Assembly: GCA_936450465.1 (NCBI GenBank)
Contig: OW388300.1
Location: 50,457,378-50,521,377, forward strand
Direction: 5' to 3'
Source: Gibbula magus
Taxonomy: Eukaryota > Mollusca > Gastropoda > Trochida > Trochidae
DNA: 64,000 nt
This document shows, one piece after another, positions 54,946-64,000 of this stretch (positions are counted from its first letter, which is position 1; each line of letters begins with the position of its first letter). The notes beneath the pieces are model-generated. The model was not told where the DNA came from. It ran no database searches and saw only the letters and a list, made by a program, of their open reading frames with translations. Position numbers and translations under genes: made by a program.

Positions 54946-57900
54946 GTATGTACATCGATATGTATACTGACGAACTAAAGAAACGTCTGTGTATTTTCAA
55001 CAGAGTAAACATTGCCATACTACTGCCGGAGATTGACACGTTTTGTGAAGATGAAGGCATATATTGATACATCAGAGTACGATACGTGTATGTTGATGTA
55101 TGATCCTACCCTTCGGTGATAACATTGCTTTCTCAGATGGTTTATGACTAGAATGTTTGGCATATAGGTTAAATTCACAAAATATAGACATGTGAGTAAT
55201 AAAAAATGTTGTCGACATAACACAACCTGCACACGCCAAATTGCTTTTGACTCTCCTCTCTTGTGTAGTTGAGAAGATACGAAAACGAAAATTTCTTAAA
55301 AGCCGTGAAATATAAACAGATGAGTAAACACAAATTTAAATGTAGTCCATTTAGCTTCTGAAGAAGACCTGGTGTAACCCTGTTTTTACGTTACTTTTAA
55401 TCATACATGGATTGAAATATCTGTTATATTTTATGGGGTGACGTTTCTTGTCCACGTAAGTACAGCGGTTACCCTTCTTAACTCATTTGCCTTCCACGAG
55501 ACTAAAATCCTGTAGATGTCTGGTCGCTTTCATACAGCGTTTAGTTGATCGCATGTCACTTCTGTAATCTAAGTGTAATATATATTGATGGGAAGTAAGG
55601 TTAACCTTAGCATGCTTAGTGTAGCATGGAAGGATCAGTTCAGTTAAGTTAATAAAAGAAGTGGTAGACATAATGTACCATCTTTGACTTTATTTCGTTG
55701 ACTCGTCTTTACTGTACACTGTCGACCATAAGAAACGCCCACTTGATTTCCTTAAACTGAAAGATGAACTAATTTCTGAAATATAATTAATGGTGGTCTC
55801 CACTTTATGCTGAAACAATAATTAATATAAAAGTCCTTTGAAATCGTGGAAAAAGTGTGCCCAATGAAGACAGATATTTCCGGTTGATTCACTTGCGCAC
55901 CGTAACCACGTACATCTGTAGCATCATCCCCACTTAAATACGAATGTGTGCCTGTATTTTTGCTCGTGGTTGTATGAAAATCGGTTTCAAATGTTTTCTG
56001 ACCAAGCACTGATCGAAAACTGAACAATTATGTTGTCTCATTTCAACAATCGCCATTCTTTGTGACATGACAACTTCTAAGATTTAAATGTATTTTGCAG
56101 AAATGGTGCAACTTCATAATGCTATTATAATATTTCTAAACTGATTATTATAGTTTTTTACGAAACTTGATAAGATATCTGGTAGGCGTTTCTTTTGGCC
56201 GACAGTGTATAACGTAAAAAGTAAAATGTTCGGTACTATTGCAGAGTGATGTCATATATATATATATATTATTGCTTTTGAATATTTCAAATGTTAAATA
56301 AAACTTTGTTACAGTTGAACATTCCAGAAACCAGACCATGTTGTTTATGTGATTTACGTGTTCTTCAATGACACAGTTACATCTAGCGATCGTAATTCTA
56401 TGTTTAAGTTGATTTACCTTAGCCAATGTTGAAAGATCGGAAATCGGTTAGTGCAAGGTCAAATATATGTTTATGGTACCTGTGGAGGCACAGGCCTGAA
56501 ATAGATTTAGAAAGATTTACATGTCAAAAGACCCTACCCTAATACCATATGCAAGGAAGGTAGACTCTGAAGGCATAGTAGTCTTTTCAACGCTGTTTCT
56601 AAGAGATACATGTCCTGTGTCTTGAGGCAAACCCTTAACACATCAGCAGGACCAATTTCAAAGCTGCACTCGACTTTATGTATACCTCAATGCCCATTTA
56701 ATACTCTTTGAATTCAGTTTTTTTCCGGGAGGAATTCACTTCGAAAGGAACTAGGGCCTTACAATGCCTATTGAGAAGGCCTTATTCTGGATAATACCCT
56801 GCTGGGAGGGCCTTGAACAGAACTATAACCTTCCATCATCGTATTATCCATAATAAAGATACACAAATACTCCAAAAACAATTATTTGCACCCAATAAAT
56901 TCTAAGTCCCATTTAGTAAGGTTACCAATTCACAAACCTTCCATAGTATCCTTCGCTTTGTAGCACAAGGCTCTACCACTAGACCACGAAGGACTGGTGA
57001 CTGAGAAATGTTGATTGTTGATGAGTATTCTGCTGTCGAAGAACTTTCATGATATTTTATGTGCGCTTTATTTTATTTAGACCACATGCAGTAAACCATT
57101 TTGACAACTGCACTCACGTTAGTCTTTGTTTTTCGGTATATAAAATAGATAACACCCTCATCCTCGGGCGTTATAGCAAAGAGAGGCCTTTGCTAGAACG
57201 CCCTCGCATTCAGGTGGTATCCATTACGTATTTCACGGTCGTTCTATATTTGCATCTGGGTACACCTATCTAAGGTTGTTTGGGCACATTTTGTAAATTT
57301 AGCAACTATGAAGCATAGTATATTGAGCCTAGTTTCAAGGGTTAATATTGATGAATTTAAATATGGTATCTTTGTTAAATAGTGCTTATTCGGTAAGAAT
57401 TGGAGTTTTAACAGCAAATTCAACATAATTCTGTCACAGGCTTTGGCATACGCTGTATTACTGTTAGGAGTTGTGACAAAAGTCCAACCAGATGCAAGGG
57501 ACACTCTATGGAGACCGCTCATCTCCAGTGCTATATCGGGGGCCACGGCGTCAGCTCCAAGCAGCGTCGTTCTGCCTACTGACAACCTCGTTCTGGATGA
57601 CCTGGTGGGCGGGGTTTCAGATGGTCTAATTGTCCTCGGTGTCGTCTTAGTGGTTGTTACAATGCTGGGCGCGGCCACGTCGTGCTGCATGGTCAAGTGT
57701 ATGGCCGTTGTGGTATGTATCTTTTTATCATACAGTATTGGGTATGGTGAGCTATTGTGAAATACAAGTTATTATATACTCATGTAAACTTAAGCTAGTA
57801 ATAGAGGGGTGCAATACGGTTTCCGAGGTCGATGTCCTTATTGCACGGTGAATTCCGTATTGCACGGCTGACGGTTCTATTTTCTCTGAATTTATGTTTT

Positions 57901-58882
57901 AATAACACTGCTAGTATTTTTTCAGTTGATTTTAGTATCAGCTTGGATTCCGACCTAATATTAACAGCACAAACAAGGAAAATGTTACTCAAATTATCAT
58001 TAACAAAGCAGAAAAGCGCAAAGAATAAGGGGAATTAAAAGCATTGCCGAAAGCTTCGTCACTGTGACGTCACAACCGTTTACTATTATGACGTCATAAC
58101 AATGGTTATATCACTCGAAAGAAGTACGACGGACGGAAGCTTGAATGTTTTTTCTTATTTTCAGTTCTTTGTAATTAAATGATAGTAAAGCAAATTTGAT
58201 GGTTTATTTATGTTACCACACTGAAAAAACTTTCACTTTCGTCAGTGTACATTTATGCAACTTTATTTGTTTACCAATTTGCTAATAAAAGGGGTATATA
58301 ATAAATATAGAACATCATACTTGTGCATTTCGATCGTTTGTATTGAACTCGAAGCTGTCATATTTTATTATGCCTTATGGTTTGATATTGAATGTGTGAG
58401 TTTGGGAAAAATTGTGTTCCTCGGATATGACGTCACATTGTGAGTGGAATTAGCCATTTTATTACGTGTTACTTTTGTTATTGTTTATCAAACTACGATA
58501 ACTTCAACTAACTAACTGACAAGATAATTTTAATGTCTGACTCATGAAGAAATTTCAATAGTTCTATTTAAACGTTTTTGTTGTATGAATTTAAAGCACT
58601 GAATTCGTTTGTCGTTTGCTAAAAGGTCATTGCTGTACATCGAACCATGTAACAAGGAACACCATATCATCATATCATATCAGTGTGGTCATCCAAATGA
58701 GTTTAATTTCAATGCTCTGCTCTGAAGGAATGCTTAGTCTGAATGTACAGATTCCAGTTCTTGTGGGAACAATAGGATGACATCATGATTGTTTATTGGT
58801 GTTTCAGTACCTGGTGATGACAAGCTTGCTGACAATAGCCTTCCTCATCATTGTGATCATAGTAGCAGTTAACCGTTCTATC
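54883..58882 (+). CDS. Tetraspanin gene 3, first three coding exons (3' part outside window)
   Basis: Exons 54883-54945, 57440-57712 and 58808-58882 encode residues 1-137 of a third paralog with the same exon lengths (63, 273, 75) and phase 0 junctions. It has TM1 across exons 1 and 2, a small extracellular loop, TM2 with the CC pair and KCM, and TM3 ending VNRSI. The small loop is the least conserved part (TASAPSSVVLPTDNLVLDDL) and TM2 starts LVGGVSDGLIV, unlike ELVGGLAI in genes 1 and 2, so it is the most divergent copy. The loop with the CCG motif has not appeared by the window end; intron 3 is at least 5.1 kb and holds the 57-bp array. An upstream acceptor TTGTATTGCAG (about 54820-54830) suggests a 5'-UTR exon start. 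Confidence 0.88.
55717..56207. mobile_element. Tc1/mariner-type MITE in tetraspanin 3 intron 1
   Basis: The ends CACTGTCGACCATAAGAAAC and GTTTCTTTTGGCCGACAGTG are inverted copies and both are flanked by TA (55715-55716, 56208-56209), the Tc1/mariner target. The interior is 491 bp with no transposase. The terminal motif is related to that of the element in gene 1 intron 4. Confidence 0.85.
56484..56625. mobile_element. Short third copy of the 1448-2109 family
   Basis: The left part (GAAATAGATTTAGAAAG, AAAAGACCCTACCCTAAT, ATGCAAGGAAGG) parallels 1486-1563. The right part (CTTTTCAACGCTGTTTCTAA) parallels the right end at about 2052-2076. It is an internal-deletion form; the exact ends are uncertain. 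Confidence 0.55.
57440..57712 (+). CDS. Tetraspanin 3, coding exon 2
   Basis: 91 codons from acceptor CTGTCACAG to donor GTATGT (57713): ALAYAVLLLGVVTKVQPDAR and onward, through TM2 to TSCCMVKCMAVV. Confidence 0.92.
58808..58882 (+). CDS. Tetraspanin 3, coding exon 3 (TM3)
   Basis: 25 codons, YLVMTSLLTIAFLIIVIIVA then VNRSI; acceptor GTGTTTCAG, donor GTGAGT (58883). Confidence 0.92.
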
Positions 58883-58972
58883 GTGAGTAGAACTATTAGA
58901 TGCTTGTAATTGTAAGATTAAAAGCCTCGACAGCCTGTTTTTGTAGAACAGTAAACTATTCGTCATTTAGGG

Positions 58973-61900
58973 CGTCGCTCCCATCCATCGTCCTCAAGCT
59001 ACCGGCCCTTGATGCGTGTAAACCAATCAAAATGCTCCCATCCTTCGTACTCGAGTTATCGACCCTTGAGGTGTGTTGAACAATCAAAATGCTCTCATCC
59101 TACATGTACGTCCTCAAGTTGCCGGCCATTGATGCGTGTTGACCAATCAAAATGCTCCCATCCTTCGTGCTCCAGTTATCGACCCTTGAGGTGTGTTGAA
59201 CAATCAAAATGCTTCTATCCTTCGTCCTCAAGTTACCGGCCCTTGATGCGTGTTGACCAATCAAAATGCTCCCATCCTACGTCCTCAAGTTACCGGCCCT
59301 TGATGCGTGTTGACCAATCAAAATGCTCCCATCCTACGTCCTCAAGTTACCGGCCATTGATGCGTGTTGACCAATCAAAACGCTCCCATCCTTCATACTC
59401 AAGTAACCGGCCCTTGATGCGTGTGTTGACCAATCAAAATGCCCCCATCCTTTGTCCTCAAAGTATCGACCATTGATGCGTGTTGACCAATCAAAATGCT
59501 CCTATTCTTCGTCCACATGTTACCGTGTTTTGAATGGTGTAAACCAATCAAAATGCTACCATCCTTCGCCTTTGATGCGTGTTAGTTAATCAAGAGGCTC
59601 CTATCCTTTGGCCTCAAGTTACCGGCCTTAATGAGTGTTAGCCAATGAAATGCTTTTATCCTTCGTACTCGAGTTATCGGCCCTTGGGGTGTGTTGAACA
59701 ATCAAAATGCTCCCATCCTTCGTCCACAACTTACCGGCCCTTGATGCGTGTTAACCAATCAAAATGCTACCATCCTTCGTCGTAAAGTTACCGGCCCTTC
59801 ATTCGTGTTAACCAATCAAAATGCTGGTATCCTTCGTCCTCAAGTTACCGGCCTTTGATGCGTGTTAGTTAATCAAGAGGCTCCTATCCTTTGTCCTCAA
59901 GTTACCGGCTCTTAATGCGTGTTAGCCAATGAAATGCTTCTAACCTTCGTCCACAACTTACCGGCCGTTGAGGTGTGTTCAACAATCAAAATGCTCCCAT
60001 CCTTCGTCCACAACTTACCGGCCCTTGAGGTGTGTTGACCAATCAAAATGCTCCCATCTTTCGTCCTCAAGTTACAGGCCCTTGATGGGTGTTAACCAAT
60101 CAAATGCTTCTATCCTTCGTCCTCAAGTCATCGGCCTTTGATGCGTGTTACCCAATCAAAATGCTCTTATCCTTCGTCCTCAAGTTATCGGCCCTTGAGG
60201 TGTGTTGACTAATCAAAATGCAACCATGCTTCCTTCTCAAGTTACCGGCCCTTGATACGTTTTGATCAATCAAAATGCTCCCAACCTTCGTCCTCAAGTT
60301 ACCGGCCCTTGGTGCGTGTTACCCAATCAAAGTGCTCCCAAACTTCGTCCTCAAGTTACCGGCCCTTGATGCGTGTTGAACAATCAAAATGCTCCCATCC
60401 TTCGTCCACAACTTACCGGCCCTTGATCAGGCCCCCCTAAGTAATTGAAGGAAATGCGTCAATTTTGAAGAAAATCCATCCAAATTTGAAAGAAATGCGT
60501 CCATTACGGAAGAAAATGCTTCTTTTCTCGAAACAATCGCAGCAATATCGGTGAATTCACGGTAATTACAGAAACAATCACTCTGATGTCGGAAGGACCA
60601 TCGGCCATTTCCGTGAATTCTCGGTCGATGCCGGAAATGCACACATCAAAAAATGGCGTCGGAAGAATGTTCTCCTGCTTCGGTGAGTAATGTTTTTACT
60701 GATTACAGTCCGTACTTTACATGAATCGAAGTTAAATTACTTTTGTTGAATTCGTCTTGGTATAGGGAATCAACAAGACTTTTGGTTACAGTCATGAAAA
60801 TTAGTAGTTATGGTGCTAATGTTAAAACAGTTCGCGATTCGCCGATTGTTTACATTGAAGCCAGGTGAAGCCGTATCACTAACAGAAAGATTAAAAAGCA
60901 TAGATGATCTCTGAAGCGTGTAAGACGTTTCAGGGTTATTTTATAAGTAATTTAGGACTTTAGGAATTTAATTTCGTCACTTATATGTGATAATGCGAAT
61001 CCTAGTCATGGGACTGTTTATTAGGTTATTTATCTGTTGAATGTATGACGGCCACTTTTCGCCAACTAGAATCCTGATCATGCAGCTCTATGTCTCGTTT
61101 TTATTCCATTATTCGGACGATCTTGATAAGTTATTTATATTGTTTAGAATTATCATCAGACAAATTATCGCCGTATTCCACGGTGCCACAACTTCGAAAT
61201 GTATGTCATATATATAGTGTAATCATATTCCCATAACATCTGGAATAACTCTAACAACTATTTATCACATATTTATTAACGAATAAAGAAGATAATAATT
61301 TTGAGTTTAATGTAGATACAACAGTTTTGTATTTTTTGGTTATAATTGTTGGGATAACAAAAAAAGGGTTTCGTTTGACAAGTCATTTCCGTTGCTGCTC
61401 TCGGTGAAGAAAACCCGAAATAAATAACCCACTATAAGCAATCCAATCGACATGGATTCGCATATAAAGTGACGAAATTATCAAAATGAATGTCCTTAAT
61501 TACGTATGATTTATGAAATAACCCTGAAACGACTTACACGCTTCAGAGATGATTTATGCTTTTTAGTCTTTCTGTTAGTGATACGGCTTCACCTGCTTCG
61601 ATGTAAACAATCGGCGAATCGCGAACTGTTTTAACATTAGCACCGTAACTACTCATTTTCATGACAGTAACCTTAGGTCTTGTTGATTCCCTGTACCTAG
61701 ACGGATTCAACAAAAGTAATTTAACTTCGATTCATGTAAAGAACGGACTGTTATCAGTAAAAACATTACTCACCGAAGCAGGAGAACATTCTTCCGACGC
61801 CATTTTTTGATGTGTGCATTTCCGGCATCGACCGAGAATTCACGGAAATGGCCGATGTCGTTTCCGATAGGGATGTTGGTCCTTCCGACATCAAAGTGAT

Positions 61901-63785
61901 TGTTTCTGTAATTACCGTGAATTCACCGATATTGCTGCGATTGTTTCGAGAAAAGAAGCATTTTCTTCCGTTATGGACGCATTTCTTTCAAATTTGGATG
62001 GATATTCTTCAAAATTGACGCATTTCCTTCAATTACTTAGGGGGGCCTGTTGATGCGTGTTAACCAATCAAAATGCTCCCATCCTTCGTCGTCAAGTTAC
62101 CGGCCCTACATTCGTGTTCACCAATCAAAATGCTGGTATCCTTCGTCCTCAAGTTACCGGCCTTTGATGCGTGTTAGTTAATCAAGAGGCTCCTATCCTT
62201 TGTCCTCAAGTTACCGGCCCTTAATGCGTGTTAGCCAATGAAATGCTTCTATCCTTCGTCCTCAAGTTACCGGCCCTTGATACGTGTTGACCAATCAAAT
62301 TGCTCCTATCCTTCGTCCTCGAGTTATCGACCCTATAGGTGTGTTGACCAATCAAAATGCTCCTATCCTTCGTACTCGAGTTATCGGCCTTTGAATGGTG
62401 TAAGCCAATCAAGAGGCACCTATCCTTTGTCCTCAAGTTACCGGCTCTTGATGCGTGTTAGCCAATCAAAATGCTCCCATCCTTCGTCGTCAAGTTACCG
62501 CCCCTACATTCGTGTTAACCAATCAAAATGCTGGTATCCTTCGTCCTCAAGTTACCGGCCTTTGATGCGTGTTAGTTAATCAAGAGGCTCCTATCATTTG
62601 TCCTCAAGTTACCGGCCCTTAATGCGTGTTAGCCAATGAAATGCTTCTATCCTTCGTCCTCAAGTTACCGGCCCTTGATACGTGTTGACCAATCAAATTG
62701 CTCCTATCCTTCGTCCTCGAGTAATCGACCCTATAGGTGTGTTGACCAATCAAAATGCTCCTATCCTTCGTACTCGAGTTATCGGCCTTTGAATGGTGTA
62801 AGCCAATCAAGAGGCACCTATCCATTGTCCTCAAGTTACCGGCTCTTGATGCGTGTTAGCCAATCAAAATGCTCCCATCCTTCGTCGTCAAGTTACCGGC
62901 CCTACATTCGTGTTAACCAATCAAAATGCTGGTATCCTTCGTCCTCAAGTTACCGGCCTTTGATGCGTGTTAGTTAATCAAGAGGCTCCTATCCTTTGTC
63001 CTCAAGTTACCGGCCCTTAATGCGTGTTAGCCAATGAAATGCTTCTATCCTTCGTCCTCAAGTTACCGGCCCTTGATACGTGTTGACCAATCAAATTGCT
63101 CCTATCCTTCGTCCTCGAGTTATCGACCCTATAGGTGTGTTGACCAATCAAAATGCTCCTATCCTTCGTACTCGAGTTATCGGCCTTTGAATGGTGTAAG
63201 CCAATCAAGAGGCACCTATCCTTTGTCCTCAAGTTACCGGCTCTTGATGCGTGTTAGCCAATCAAAATGCTCCCATCCTTCGTCGTCAAGTTACCGGCCC
63301 TACATTCGTGTTAACCAATCAAAATGCTGGTATCCTTCGTCCTCAAGTTACCGGCCTTTGATGCGTGTTAGTTAATCAAGAGGCTCCTATCCTTTGTCCT
63401 CAAGTTACCGGCCCTTAATGCGTGTTAGCCAATGAAATGCTTCTATCCTTCGTCCTCAAGTTACCGGCCCTTGATACGTGTTGACCAATCAAATTGCTCC
63501 TATCCTTCGTCCTCGAGTTATCGACCCTTGAGGTGTGTTGACCAATGAAAATGCTCCTATCCTTCGTACTCGAGTTATCGGCCTTTGAATGGTGTAAGCC
63601 AATCAAGAGGCACCTATCCTTTGTCCTCAAGTTACTGGCTCTTGATGCGTGTTAGCCAATCAAAATGCTCCTACCCTTCGTATTCGAAGTTACCGGCCTT
63701 GATTCGTGTTGACCAATCTAAATGCTCCTACCCTTACGTCATTAAGTTACCAGCCCTTGAGTCGTGTTTGCTTATCAAATTGCTG
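58973..63785. repeat. 57-bp minisatellite with 398-bp higher-order repeat, interrupted by a mobile element
   Basis: The basic unit is about 57 bp and contains TTGATGCGTGTTGACCAATC, AAAATGCTCCCATCCTTCGT and CCTCAAGTTACCGGCC. It starts about 90 bp after the exon 3 donor of tetraspanin 3. Before 60428 the units are mixed. After 62050 they fall into four near-identical blocks of 398 bp (seven 57-bp units, one base short), at about 62050, 62460, 62858 and 63256 in phase. 60428-62049 is foreign. Short ORFs in the array are not genes. Confidence 0.93.
60428..62049. mobile_element. 1.6-kb palindromic element inserted in the 57-bp array
   Basis: The ends CAGGCCCCCCTAAGTAATTG and CAATTACTTAGGGGGGCCTG begin two arms of about 600 bp (60428 to about 61035 and about 61410 to 62049) that are inverted near-copies separated by about 370 bp. 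TTGAT flanks both sides (60423-60427, 62050-62054), and the minisatellite continues in phase after it, so it is a clean insertion with a 5-bp duplication. Each arm holds ATG followed by nine codons (MASEECSPAS) and GTGAGT. No transposase was seen. Confidence 0.85.
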
Positions 63786-64000
63786 CAAGTCTCTAAGCGA
63801 GCATCTTACAGACAACTTTGATCAGTTCTTTCAACTCTTCAGTTCATACCTAAAGACTTCTTATCAATCAGATGACACGCCTGCCCCTTCACTGTATAAT
63901 AAGTAAAACGTCACATACTTATCAATATCGCCATCGTATTGTATGAGCTGATTTATAGATACACTCGACAAACCTCCGTCATTTCCTACCAGGGCTTTTC
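63786..64000. other. Continuation of tetraspanin 3 intron 3
   Basis: Unique sequence with no exon recognised. The next tetraspanin exon is expected beyond the window. Confidence 0.5.

Noticed and set aside
54885..55067. 60-codon ORF starting at 54885
   Set aside because: It is an alternative frame over tetraspanin 3 exon 1; the true ATG is at 54883 and matches both paralogs.
58973..63785. CRISPR-like repeat/spacer array
   Set aside because: Units are contiguous minisatellite copies with no unique spacers, within an animal intron.

Overview
The window looks like nuclear DNA from an animal: AT-rich, with small coding exons joined by GT-AG introns, many minisatellites, tRNA-derived SINEs, LINE remnants and short inverted-repeat transposons. 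The repeat style suggests a marine invertebrate, most likely a mollusc; this is inference, because no species marker was recognised. No operon, bacterial gene, CRISPR array or intact structural RNA gene was found.

The backbone is a head-to-tail array of three tetraspanin paralogs on the + strand. Gene 1 (2217-12434, seven coding exons, 279 aa) and gene 2 (21751-31658, seven exons, 286 aa if one extra C in exon 4 is discounted) are complete. Gene 3 (from 54883) shows its first three coding exons, and the rest lies beyond the window. Exon lengths match between paralogs (63, 267/273/273, 75, 108/109, 174/186, 81, 72/75 bp). Every intron is phase 0, so the copies arose by tandem duplication.

The most unusual feature is how minisatellites sit on this gene family. 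In gene 2 the 3' end of exon 5 (large extracellular loop) and its splice donor are part of a 42-bp unit repeated 130 times in register (24728-30187). Nearly every unit repeats the GTACGT donor in the same reading phase, and the exon frame stays open through 20 further units. In gene 1 the end of exon 6 and its GTAAGT donor are repeated 16 times in a 52-bp unit (10597-11412). Intron 3 of genes 1 and 3 carries two more arrays (21 bp x 53; 57 bp with a 398-bp higher-order repeat), each starting about 90-100 bp after the exon 3 donor.

Between genes 2 and 3 (about 32-54 kb) lie mobile-element remnants and one separate coding locus at 48954-50005. That locus encodes a secreted protein with LDL-receptor class B (YWTD-like) repeats and is broken by a frameshift. 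Recognisable mobile elements include a degraded Tc1-type element in gene 1 intron 4, nested SINEs, a MITE family with 10-bp target duplications, a TTAA-flanked MITE pair, a MITE splitting a cysteine-rich ORF, LINE fragments, and a 1.6-kb palindromic element inserted in the gene 3 intron array.
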